From Bifidobacterium bombi DSM 19703 (GTDB taxonomy: Bacteria > Actinomycetota > Actinomycetes > Actinomycetales > Bifidobacteriaceae), in the NCBI RefSeq assembly GCF_000737845.1, contig NZ_ATLK01000002.1:186006-250005 (forward strand): a DNA stretch of 64,000 bases. Reading direction: 5' to 3'. Under the pieces are notes generated by a model. The model did not search any database. It saw only the letters and a program-made list of their open reading frames with translations, and was not told the DNA's origin. Position numbers and translations under genes: made by a program. Below are positions 6,784 through 14,404 of the stretch, piece by piece (position 1 is the first letter of the stretch; each line of letters starts with the position of its first letter).

Positions 6784-8523
6784 TTAGTTACTTATAGTCT
6801 TGTATTTGTCAACTTGAGAAGTAATGAGTGCCTTATAGTAATCGCAGCTTTTCATAAGTTGTTTATGTTCCCCTTCTGCCAAAACTTTACCGTGGTCTAT
6901 GACGACAATCCAGTCAGCTTTCAATATTGTGGAAAGCCGGTGAGCTGTATAGCAAAGTGTCAACTCGTTTTTATGAGTAGTCAGAAGGTCAATTATCTTT
7001 TGTTCGCTCAATCCGTCTAGGCTTGAGGTTGGCTCATCCATGACGAGTAAACTAGGATGATGCAAGAGTGCTCGGGCTATGGAAAGCCTTTGCTTTTGGC
7101 CTCCCGATAAGGAAAGACCTTGCTCGCCAACTGGTTCATCCAGTAAAGAGCGACGGCTTGTTCGCGCAAGTTCTGTCAGACCAACCTGTCTGAGCGCTGT
7201 CATCATTTCCTGATCAGAGTATGAGACATCTCCTAAATCCAGATTATCGCGAATCGTACCTGTGGCTAGTACTGAATTCTGGTCGACATAACTGACGTAA
7301 TTACGGTAAGTAGATAGATTAAGATTGGAGATTTCCTCTCCATTGATCGTAATACTTCCTGATTGCGGTTCGTAGAAGCGTTCCAGCATACCTAAACATG
7401 TGGTCTTGCCACCACCAGAAGAGCCTACTATCGCCGTTATCTTGCCTGCGGGAATAGAGAAAGAAATGTTGTTCAATGCGTTTGATCTACAATCTGGATA
7501 GTGGAAAGAGATTTCTTTAAAGTTGATTTGTGGAGGGACAATAATCTTCTGTGTTGCACCGTTTCGCGGACTGACCTCTATACTCGTTACCTCTCTCTCA
7601 AGCTCCTGCAAGCGTGTTTCTCCGGTGATTGATTCTTGAATAGAGGAAATAGTTTGCGATATCCCTGTGATAGACGATGAGAAATAGGAAAAATACATAA
7701 TAAACGCGACAAGGTCCGCGAACTGCAGAGTGCCTTTGGCCATTTGGTAGGAAGAAAAAGAATAGTCCCGATACTGGCAAACTGCATGAGTACCCGAATG
7801 ATTGGTCCTAACGCTCCTAGAAGCAAGGATAGACGGTATGAGTATGTATATGATTCATCTATCGCTTTTTTGCATTCGCTCCATATTCAGATGTAAAGCG
7901 TTATAAGCTCTGAGAACCCGATTAGCGGATGTTGCTTCTTGAACTATAGCGGTCATGTTCATTTGAGCATCCTGAATGTGTTGTTGCCAGGATTGCAGAG
8001 GCTTGGTAGATAAGGCCATGACTAATAACGCAATAATTGCTATAGATATTCCAATCATGAACGCAGATACGTCGAGATAAATTAGTGCGATGGTAGCACC
8101 GGCACCGAGAATAATGTTCTCGATTAGTGATATCGCGTTGGAAGGAATTGATTCGATCAATTCAGTATCGTTCGCTATTCGTTGTGAAAACCATGTTGGT
8201 GATTTACTTTCCTGAGTGAGGACCGGTAACGAAAAGAATTTTTTGCTTAGCCTTATACGAGCATTTCTAACTATTGACTGACCGTATTTTCCTTCCAACA
8301 TCTGTTGTAGAATGGATAAAATCATGATAGCCAAAATTGCTATTATAAATAGACAAATCGGTCGTACTGCTTTTCTATGGTTTTGTACAGAAGCTATAAA
8401 AGCGTCACTGATTCCGGGTTGAGCGAGTGAGACGCACTGGGTTAGTGCACCTAAGAGAAGGCACGCCATAAACGTGATACGATTCCCAGAGAGGTACTTC
8501 TTGAAGATGCGTATAGTTGTCAT
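6784..8523 (-). pseudogene. Exporter-type ABC transporter (membrane domain plus ATPase), frameshifted twice
   Basis: Start ATG 8523 (MTTIRIFKKYL). The N-terminal 222 residues hold about five membrane helices and stop at 7855. The next frame continues KKAIDESYTYSYRLSLLLGA to about 7760, entered in the 6-T run at 7866-7871. The original frame resumes near the A run at 7755-7759 with SYQMAKGTLQFADLVAFIMY and a complete ATPase: Walker A GSSGGGKTT, Q-loop, signature LSGGQKQRLS, Walker B LLVMDEP and the H-loop AHRLS. Together it is a full half-transporter of about 575 residues, the type used for peptide or drug export. The two shifts cancel, so this could be two sequencing errors or true decay. It sits in the peptide locus, and export of a peptide is the natural guess. 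Its 5' end is duplicated at 4644-4748. Confidence 0.75.
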
Positions 8524-8550
8524 GGCATGCCTGCGATTTTATGAAGGTGG

Positions 8551-9297
8551 TCAGTATTCGAGGGTCTTGTAGGCATGGTTGCCGTAAACGATCAACATGA
8601 TGCCATAGAAGAGGAACAAGACAAGAGACCCTATTAATGCCGGGCCGTTGCCGAGATGCTCGGCGACTGTACCATAAGCGTTCGGCAGGAAATAGCATAG
8701 TGTTCCCAGCAATGGGGCCACCTGTGAGACGAGAACATAGAGTATCGAGACGAGCATGGTGACGCCGATGCCACAGTGCTGCGATAGTGCCGCGGCGACA
8801 AGAATACACAATACGCACGCAAACAACGTGCCCACGATATCGAATACCATACTGAGGTCGGCAAATGAGGCGGGCAGGAATCTGCCTGATGTGTAAGGCA
8901 GGTGGATTAGATACAAATAATACGTGGCGAAGCTGAAAACAAAGGTCAACACAACATAAATCAGGTATACTGCCGACAATGCCGCAACTTTAGACAAGAA
9001 CACTTTGGTGCGATTGATGTCCTTGTAAAGGAACAGGGTCCCTGTATTCGCCTCGGTATAGAAAACCGTGATTGCCAGATACACGAGGATGATCATTGGC
9101 AGGATAATATCGTATTGAACTTTCATTACCGCGCCAAAGAACGTAAGAAAGTCCATCGATCCCGCAGGAGCATTGAGCTGCATGAAATTGGTGTTGAAAA
9201 GATTGACTATTGGTAGCAGGACGGGAAAAAGACTGAAGCAGAACAGCAAGATTGCCTCTTTGGTCCTGATGAGGTTTCTAAAAATGAGTCCGGTCAT
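8551..9297 (-). CDS. ABC-2 type transporter permease
   Basis: 248 residues with six predicted membrane helices (LLFCFSLFPVLLPIVNLF first, SLVLFLFYGIMLIVYGNHAY last) and few charges between. This is the size and pattern of single-domain ABC-2 permeases that work with a separate ATPase. The ATG at 9297 shares its A with the TAA of the ATPase gene upstream (TAATG), so the two are translationally coupled. Such pairs export lantibiotics, confer self-protection against antimicrobial peptides, or move lipids. In this locus, peptide immunity or sensing is the likeliest use. Substrate not determinable from sequence. Confidence 0.8.
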   Translation of the reverse strand: MTGLIFRNLIRTKEAILLFCFSLFPVLLPIVNLFNTNFMQLNAPAGSMDFLTFFGAVMKVQYDIILPMIILVYLAITVFYTEANTGTLFLYKDINRTKVFLSKVAALSAVYLIYVVLTFVFSFATYYLYLIHLPYTSGRFLPASFADLSMVFDIVGTLFACVLCILVAAALSQHCGIGVTMLVSILYVLVSQVAPLLGTLCYFLPNAYGTVAEHLGNGPALIGSLVLFLFYGIMLIVYGNHAYKTLEY

Positions 9298-10175
9298 TAT
9301 CTCGTCTCCTTTCCGAAGAGCTGGTTGAGCTGTTGCTTCTTGTTGATGCTTTGTACGCCACAGGTGATGGTGAGTTCCGACAACACGTTATTAAGCGAAC
9401 CCTTGCTGGTATTTACTGACAGGATTCTCCCGTCATCGGAAGCACTAATGACTTCCGGATGCATTTTGGCGAAGTCCTCATAGTCATCAATCGGCCTCAT
9501 CAGAGTGATGACTATGATATCCTGATTCTGTCCGCTGATTTCCTGTTTGAGAGTACCGGCTTCAAGGAACAGATATCGTCCGCAAATCTCCTCAAGTTCA
9601 GCAAGCTGATGACTGGAAATCAAGATTGAAGTGTTGCGATTGTTGGCCCATTTTTTAAGTACACTAATTAAAGCCTGCATGCCATCTGGATCAAGACCGA
9701 TAAAAGGTTCATCAAGAATCATGAATTCAGGTTCATCCACCATGCATATTGCCAATGCGAGCCGCTGCTTCATGCCAAATGAGAAGTCCTTAGGCTTTCT
9801 GTTACGTTTGTTCCAGAGATCGACCAGCTGTAGTGTGGGCTTTATATTTGACACGTATTTGGATTTACCATGCAGTTTTAAATAGAACCGAAGATTATCC
9901 TCGGCACTGAGATAGGGGTAAAAGACCGCTCCGATCATGATGCCAAACGGTTCCAGCAGATTATCAGTGGAGAAAATATCCTGCCCACCATATTTAACGA
10001 TCCCCTCAGTAGGCTTCTGTGATTTCGCGATCATCTTCATCAGAGTGGTTTTCCCTGCGCCGTTCTTACCGACCAGTCCTACGATTTCACCCTTGCCTAC
10101 GGAGAAGTTCACGTCCTTCAGTGAAAAACTATCGTTGCCTTTGTATCGTTTGCTGAGATTAATGACCTCAAGCAT
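9297..10175 (-). CDS. ABC transporter ATP-binding protein, peptide-resistance type
   Basis: 292 residues from ATG 10175, where a strong AAGGAGG (10181-10187) sets the start. Walker A is GKNGAGKT at about residues 36-43, the signature region is FSFGMKQRLALA, and Walker B is EFMILDEP, followed by the D-loop and H-switch (ISSHQLAELEEI). The C-terminal 80 residues are a variable accessory domain as in BcrA/CcmA-like ATPases. It is coupled to the permease that follows by a 1-bp overlap. It is divergent from peptide gene B across a 356-bp region carrying two palindromes, so the shared region may regulate both. Probable role: energising export or resistance for a peptide. Confidence 0.85.
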   Translation of the reverse strand: MLEVINLSKRYKGNDSFSLKDVNFSVGKGEIVGLVGKNGAGKTTLMKMIAKSQKPTEGIVKYGGQDIFSTDNLLEPFGIMIGAVFYPYLSAEDNLRFYLKLHGKSKYVSNIKPTLQLVDLWNKRNRKPKDFSFGMKQRLALAICMVDEPEFMILDEPFIGLDPDGMQALISVLKKWANNRNTSILISSHQLAELEEICGRYLFLEAGTLKQEISGQNQDIIVITLMRPIDDYEDFAKMHPEVISASDDGRILSVNTSKGSLNNVLSELTITCGVQSINKKQQLNQLFGKETR

Positions 10176-10531
10176 GGTCACCTCCTTGCCTTCATAAGTG
10201 CGTGAGTTAGGTATTGTACGGAAAAGTTCAATAGCAATACGAAGATTGGCTGAGAACAAAAACCCTCTTAAACAGCTCATTCATTTTTTCATTTTTGCGC
10301 CTTCCGTTATGGATTTCTTGTTGTTCCCGGTGTCTCCGTGAATTAAGAGCCACACTACGAGTTGGAGGCTCGGCGAAAACGGCAAAAAAACGACTTAATG
10401 CACATATGTGTATCGAAAAGACTGAGCTCTGCACAAGTGTGCATCACTGTTTTAAATCGCTCTGGCAAAGACGATTCATTACTTACTTTATGTGTGTAGC
10501 AAGTGACGTTCTCAAAATCTGAGGAGCTATG
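10176..10531. promoter_or_regulatory. Divergent control region with two tandem palindromes
   Basis: Between the ABC ATPase (minus) and peptide B (plus). Two palindromes of the same form, TGCACA-N2-TGTGyA, lie at 10399-10412 and 10430-10443, spaced 31 bp start to start, about three helical turns. This is typical of paired operator sites for a dimeric regulator such as the LuxR-type protein encoded nearby. GAGGAG at 10521-10526 is the peptide gene's ribosome site. Confidence 0.55.
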
Positions 10532-10708
10532 ATGAAAAAGATAATAACGATTGTTGTCTCATGTGTTGCGGCAATGATGATGCCGTCAGCGGCAATGGCA
10601 TCGCCTATCCAGCTTTGTGAAGAGGAACAATCGATCTCAGCCGTGAATGGTCCCCATCTTATGAATTGGGATAGCTGGGCAAAATGGTTTAAGCAGCATT
10701 GGTCATGA
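10532..10708 (+). CDS. Small secreted Trp-rich peptide precursor (peptide B)
   Basis: 58 residues from ATG 10532 (GAGGAG 5 nt before; an adjacent ATG at 10529 is too close to it). A complete signal peptide is visible: MKKIITIVVSC, hydrophobic core, cut probably after PSAAMA. The mature peptide is about 35 residues: an acidic start with one Cys (SPIQLCEEEQ) and a Trp-rich amphipathic end NWDSWAKWFKQHWS. It could be a bacteriocin or a signalling peptide sensed by the adjacent kinase. Its last 20 bp overlap the 3' end of the convergent kinase gene, an unusually tight arrangement. Too short for default gene finders. No family recognised. Confidence 0.65.
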   Translation: MKKIITIVVSCVAAMMMPSAAMASPIQLCEEEQSISAVNGPHLMNWDSWAKWFKQHWS

Positions 10709-11912
10709 CGGGTATTTCAATATGAATGAACCAATTGCCGTTTTCTAGGTGCGTCCGCATGACACCGCCAAGACGTTCGACGGCTTTGCGATTTGAGTTA
10801 AGGCCTAGGCCATGCTCAACGCCAGCTAGCGGCTGATAGAGTTCGTTGCCCTTCAATGAGGTCGTGTTGGTTTGCGTCAATGAGATTTTCCTATCCGACA
10901 AAGCGACCAGGAGAGAAAAACTGTCCACACCGGGAATCGTGTGTCTCACGATATTCGCATACAGTTCACGAATGCAATCCGTCACCAACTGTGCGGTGTC
11001 TCTGGTCAAGCTGCTGCAGGTACCTTTGACCGCCGCTTCTCCCTGATAGCCGATTCTTGATATCGCTTGCTGCTCATCGGTCACCAGAGAGTATATCGCT
11101 GATACCATGTCTGCATCATCAGGATTGAACGGCATACCATCATCGGCATTCTGGAATGCCTCATCGTGCTCGCCAACTTTTAGCAGATCCACAACATGAT
11201 GCATGTTGTTTAGAGCTGATTGCGATTCCCTATAGACCTGGACCATTGCCTCCCTTGGCTTTTGAGCTAGCTCAGGATTGTCTTTCCACTGCCATGACAG
11301 GATGGCTATCGACGATAGCTCACGGGTGATCGAATCATGGATCTGCTTGGACAGCTCTTGATTCATGGTGAGTTGCTTGACTTTGTTTTTCATTTGTTCT
11401 TCGTTGAACAGTAATTGCTGCTGCCTTCTCGCGTTGTCTTTCTGTCGCAGAACAATCCCGATTGATATGGCGGTACAATATAAACCACCAATGATGGCGC
11501 CATTAGCAAAAGCGTCTGTTCCGTCTCTCTTCAAAGTGGACAATATTTCGCAAACAGAGACACATATTGCAATAATAAATGGCCGAAGACCGGGGTAAAT
11601 ATATGCCAGGTATCCTATTGAAAAGAAGGGTACAAGCATAGATGCAGACACGTGGATGGGTATGATATCGACAATGCAGTAGGTCAGTATTTGCAGCAAG
11701 CAAGAGGGCAGCGGGAAAGGGACCAGACAGATACTGAATACGAGCTGTGCTGCTATCACTACATATGAAAGGCCATCATGCGGATGACGGACCAATGCTT
11801 CCAGCACGACGACAAGGCAGGAAAACGCGGATACGACCGCGGTGCCGCTACGCTCATGAAACCTCTTACAGACTGTGCCACTGATCTGATTGATCCGGTT
11901 TCGCAATGGCAT
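10689..11912 (-). CDS. Sensor histidine kinase, NarL/HisKA_3 type
   Basis: 407 residues from ATG 11912 (AAAGG upstream; a TTG at 11927 is possible). About five membrane helices fill residues 25-155 with almost no extracellular domain, as in kinases that sense peptides or membrane state. The phosphoacceptor is in KQIHDSITREL, His at about 192. The ATPase domain keeps an N-box (IRELYANIVRH) and G-box (HGLGLNSNRKAVERLGG). The HisKA_3 class pairs with LuxR-type regulators, and one is encoded divergently 115 bp away. The layout with three peptide genes and ABC transporters suggests a peptide-responsive two-component system. The input signal is inferred, not seen. Confidence 0.85.
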   Translation of the reverse strand: MPLRNRINQISGTVCKRFHERSGTAVVSAFSCLVVVLEALVRHPHDGLSYVVIAAQLVFSICLVPFPLPSCLLQILTYCIVDIIPIHVSASMLVPFFSIGYLAYIYPGLRPFIIAICVSVCEILSTLKRDGTDAFANGAIIGGLYCTAISIGIVLRQKDNARRQQQLLFNEEQMKNKVKQLTMNQELSKQIHDSITRELSSIAILSWQWKDNPELAQKPREAMVQVYRESQSALNNMHHVVDLLKVGEHDEAFQNADDGMPFNPDDADMVSAIYSLVTDEQQAISRIGYQGEAAVKGTCSSLTRDTAQLVTDCIRELYANIVRHTIPGVDSFSLLVALSDRKISLTQTNTTSLKGNELYQPLAGVEHGLGLNSNRKAVERLGGVMRTHLENGNWFIHIEIPVMTNAA

Positions 11913-11944
11913 GATGCGACCTTTCAACAGGTAATTACCCTTTC

Positions 11945-11999
11945 ATACTGTTATAATACTATTATACCCGATGTAATATTCTTAGTATTCTTACAGTAT
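11945..11999. promoter_or_regulatory. Divergent kinase/regulator promoter region with inverted repeat
   Basis: Very AT-rich. TATAAT at 11952-11957 could serve the regulator gene. An outer inverted repeat, ATACTG at 11945-11950 and CAGTAT at 11994-11999, encloses further ATACT/AGTAT words, which may be an autoregulatory site. Confidence 0.35.
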
Positions 12000-12027
12000 T
12001 GGCAAGTACGAATTGAGAGGTGCAACG

Positions 12028-12708
12028 ATGTCCCAAACAGTTGAAGTCGGGGTTCTGGACAACGATCATATGTCGCTTGAACGTATCGTTTCGGTGCTTC
12101 CTAAGCTTTTACCTGGTCTCATTGTTCTATGGAGTACCACTAGTGCTGATGAAGCGATTAGGAAAGTCCTTGATCCTCAATGGCGACCGGCATTGTTGAT
12201 AACTGACGTGGAGCTTGATGGCACCACCGCCATGCATGTCTGTCGAACAATACGAAAAGACGATGATTCGATTCCCGTGCTTGCCATGAGTTCCTTTAGC
12301 CCTAAAAAATATGCGGCGCAGTTGGCTCAGTCGGGGGCGCAAGGCTTCATGGTTAAAGGTAACATGAACCAAATGGCAGCCGCCTTACGCAGCATAGCTA
12401 TGGGACGAACATTCTCACCGCTGCCCGATGTATCGTTTCCTAGCCCAAGTCGGGCGTATCAGCAAGAACAGAAACAGCATGAGACGGATACGATCGACCA
12501 CCTTAGCGATACCGAAATTCAAGTTCTTCAATACACGGCTGAAGGCTACTCCACCGACGAAATCGCCAAGTCGCTGAACATCAGTACAGCTACTGTTCGC
12601 TCCCATACCAGGAACATTCGAGAAAAATTGGGAGCAAAAACCTTAAGCCACGCTGTAGCAATATGGCTGATGCGAGACACTGATATAAGTCAAGGTGCCG
12701 ATGCATAG
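12028..12708 (+). CDS. LuxR/NarL-family response regulator
   Basis: 226 residues from ATG 12028 (GAGAGGTG upstream). Receiver domain residues 5-125: acidic pocket D11/D13 in LDNDH, phosphoacceptor D60 in LLITDVELDG, Ser88 in LAMSSF, and Lys110 in GFMVKG. A linker of about 35 residues precedes a LuxR helix-turn-helix (LSDTEIQVLQYTAEGYSTDE through VRSHTRNIREKLGAK). Cognate of the divergent histidine kinase. Likely targets are the palindromic sites in front of the peptide genes. The HTH half is duplicated almost exactly at 6248-6437 without the receiver, which shows recombination at this locus. Confidence 0.9.
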   Translation: MSQTVEVGVLDNDHMSLERIVSVLPKLLPGLIVLWSTTSADEAIRKVLDPQWRPALLITDVELDGTTAMHVCRTIRKDDDSIPVLAMSSFSPKKYAAQLAQSGAQGFMVKGNMNQMAAALRSIAMGRTFSPLPDVSFPSPSRAYQQEQKQHETDTIDHLSDTEIQVLQYTAEGYSTDEIAKSLNISTATVRSHTRNIREKLGAKTLSHAVAIWLMRDTDISQGADA

Positions 12709-12821
12709 TCGATTGCGGCGGTACAGAGACTCGGACCGGTGTCATGTTCAAGTCGAGCGATGGAGTTGAGAAGGGTGTCTGGATGTACCAGATCAGGCAC
12801 GAAAACCGCTATTAGACCGCC
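12709..12821 (-). pseudogene. Short remnant resembling a LacI-family ligand-binding domain
   Basis: On the minus strand, after an in-frame stop, the text GLIAVFVPDLVHPDTLLNSI continues to ARLEHDTGPSLCTAAIDYA. The IAV-x-VPDL-x-x-P opening is typical of the first strand of LacI-type sugar-binding domains. No start and no continuation. A different LacI-like remnant also follows the duplicated regulator fragment at 6438. Similarity by eye only. Confidence 0.3.
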
Positions 12822-12964
12822 TCAATCCAGCAAAAAGCACATACCAATATCATTGCGATACATGACGTTATACGTATGTAAGTGCAGCTTATTACGTTAC
12901 GCAACATGTATGTAAGTCACATCGTTTATGGGGGAGTCGGGACATCACCGTTTCAGTCCGGCGA

Positions 12965-13016
12965 GGCCGTCAGGAAGCAAGTGTCTCCGGAGACTTGCTA
13001 TGCTTGCTGTTCCCAG
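12965..13016. repeat. Dispersed repeat, copy 2 (partner at 4540-4600)
   Basis: Shares ACTTGCTATGCTTGCTGTTC and flanking similarity with the copy near 4540. It lies about 110 bp upstream of peptide C. Together with the other two duplicated pieces it indicates an ancestral tandem arrangement of the locus. Confidence 0.6.
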
Positions 13017-13066
13017 AAACCACCACTAAAAGTCTCAACTCATTATCTTTTCCCTCAAGAAAGTTG

Positions 13067-13110
13067 TATAATTTAAGTGTTCTATAGGAAAGCTAAATAG
13101 AACACTTAAA
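13067..13110 (+). promoter_or_regulatory. Promoter with overlapping perfect 14-bp inverted repeat
   Basis: TATAAT at 13067-13072 is followed at once by TTTAAGTGTTCTAT (13072-13085), an 11-bp spacer and the exact reverse complement ATAGAACACTTAAA (13097-13110). The repeat would cover the transcription start and leader of peptide C, so it is either a repressor operator or a leader RNA hairpin just ahead of the ribosome site AGGGAG (13113-13118). Confidence 0.6.
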
Positions 13111-13124
13111 CAAGGGAGTATACG

Positions 13125-13289
13125 ATGAGGAACATTATTAAAAAAACGTTAGCCCTAGTGACGGGAATTGTTTTGGCTTTCAGTGGTTTTACTGCCACAG
13201 CGAATGCTCAGACGATTAATGAAGAAGCTCAGATACAATCCGGATCCCTGATAGTTCTCCCATATGCGGTTTACCAAGTTGCGTTCTAG
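13125..13289 (+). CDS. Small secreted hydrophobic peptide precursor (peptide C)
   Basis: 54 residues from ATG 13125 (AGGGAG 6 nt before). Signal peptide MRNIIKKTLALVTG with hydrophobic core, cut likely after TATANA. The mature part is about 26 residues: an acidic linker QTINEEAQIQ and a hydrophobic end SGSLIVLPYAVYQVAF with no Cys or Trp. Such tails occur in processed signalling peptides and in small bacteriocins. It has its own promoter with a perfect inverted repeat and is followed 32 bp later by a small membrane protein gene. No family recognised. Too short for standard annotation, so probably unannotated. Confidence 0.65.
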   Translation: MRNIIKKTLALVTGIVLAFSGFTATANAQTINEEAQIQSGSLIVLPYAVYQVAF

Positions 13290-13321
13290 TAGACCGCATA
13301 AGATGAAATGAGGTATTGATC

Positions 13322-13495
13322 ATGATTAATCAAGTACTCATGCAATGCGCAACCGGCTGCATCTTGGTTGCAAGCGTCTTGGCTTTTAGTAATGTATCCC
13401 CTAAAAGACGAGACACAAACAAGGGAGCCTCATTAGCGGGTGCTTTCTTTGCTTTTCTCGGCGCCCCTATTGATTCTTCTCAGCCAGATAATTGA
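13322..13495 (+). CDS. Small membrane protein, candidate immunity partner of peptide C
   Basis: 57 residues from ATG 13322 (GAGG at 13310-13313). Two hydrophobic segments, about residues 5-22 (VLMQCATGCILVASVLAF) and 37-49 (ASLAGAFFAFLGA), are joined by a basic loop (SPKRRDTNK). It lies directly downstream of peptide C on the same strand. The pairing parallels the 5218/6057 genes. Small two-helix proteins after a peptide gene are commonly immunity proteins; here this is inference from layout. Confidence 0.5.
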   Translation: MINQVLMQCATGCILVASVLAFSNVSPKRRDTNKGASLAGAFFAFLGAPIDSSQPDN

Positions 13496-13558
13496 GTTCA
13501 GGGATAGCGGCCACACTGTGTATCCAGTACACCCGAACCTTATGGAAGAAACTCAACT

Positions 13559-14404
13559 GTGATTACAGAGACCATGAGACAATGGTCAACGGTTACAAGG
13601 ATGAAATCTTTCCTGTCCGATTTCGCAGAGCAGCATGAGCCACCGGTATATCTCACCGGTCATTTGCGCTACGCCAAAGCACCTCTGAAACAAGTAAAGC
13701 CTAAGAACGAATTCGCGACTACGCTAATTGGACGCATATGCAGGTTCATGAACACACTCCCGAAGTCGGCAAACCAGATTCTCGTCGGTCTCATCGCTGA
13801 CCTAACGATATATCTGCTAAAGAGTCTAGCTCATCGAAGCGCTACTAGCCGATTGTTCAGCACTGTCTCGACATGCGCCGAACGAGCATGGCAGCAGGTC
13901 ATCGGTGTGTCTTTGTTCATGACATTCTCCGGATTGCTCAATACCATGACTCACACGATGAAGATCGTGGCGCCCGGCGAAGATTTTCATACAGCTGGAA
14001 TCGATGTTATTTTTGTTTATTTGGCGCCGGCTTTGATTGTTGCTCTTTCCGGTGTGGTTGCCGGATTATTGATATCGGCGAGAGACCGACAACTCGATTT
14101 TGCATTGATTGATATTTCGGGAGCTGATTCATGGCAGCTACGCGCTATTAGCTGTTTGGACGGGTTCTTGATGATGGTCACCGCGGTGTTTCTTTCCTTC
14201 GTTGTTGTTCTGATATCCACATTAGCGACAAGTTGTGCTCTGCTGAAGACGGTCGGAGTCTTTTCGTTTTCCATACAGATAAGGTATTGGATTGTCGTTT
14301 TTACCGTAGCCGCTTTGATAGGCGCCGTCTCGACAGGCATTCAAGGTTTCAAGGTCAATCGCGATCACTCCGTTGAGCTAATCGCAGCTGCTGTCGGTGA
14401 ATGA
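13559..14404 (+). CDS. FtsX-like permease, C-terminal half only
   Basis: 281 residues from GTG 13559. An N-terminal region of about 100 residues is soluble. Helices follow near 115-135 (VIGVSLFMTFSGLLNTMTH), 150-172, 200-225 and 240-262. The segment RDRQLDFALIDISGADSWQL matches the cytoplasmic loop of FtsX-type permeases (usually LL-x-GAS-x-x-QL) just before their last two helices. Full permeases are 400-900 residues and pair with an ATPase, so this is probably the 3' part of a larger gene after deletion, with a chance start. The first 30 residues do not look like a normal N-terminus. It would belong to a BceAB- or MacB-like peptide-resistance system if intact. Confidence 0.5.
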   Translation: MITETMRQWSTVTRMKSFLSDFAEQHEPPVYLTGHLRYAKAPLKQVKPKNEFATTLIGRICRFMNTLPKSANQILVGLIADLTIYLLKSLAHRSATSRLFSTVSTCAERAWQQVIGVSLFMTFSGLLNTMTHTMKIVAPGEDFHTAGIDVIFVYLAPALIVALSGVVAGLLISARDRQLDFALIDISGADSWQLRAISCLDGFLMMVTAVFLSFVVVLISTLATSCALLKTVGVFSFSIQIRYWIVVFTVAALIGAVSTGIQGFKVNRDHSVELIAAAVGE

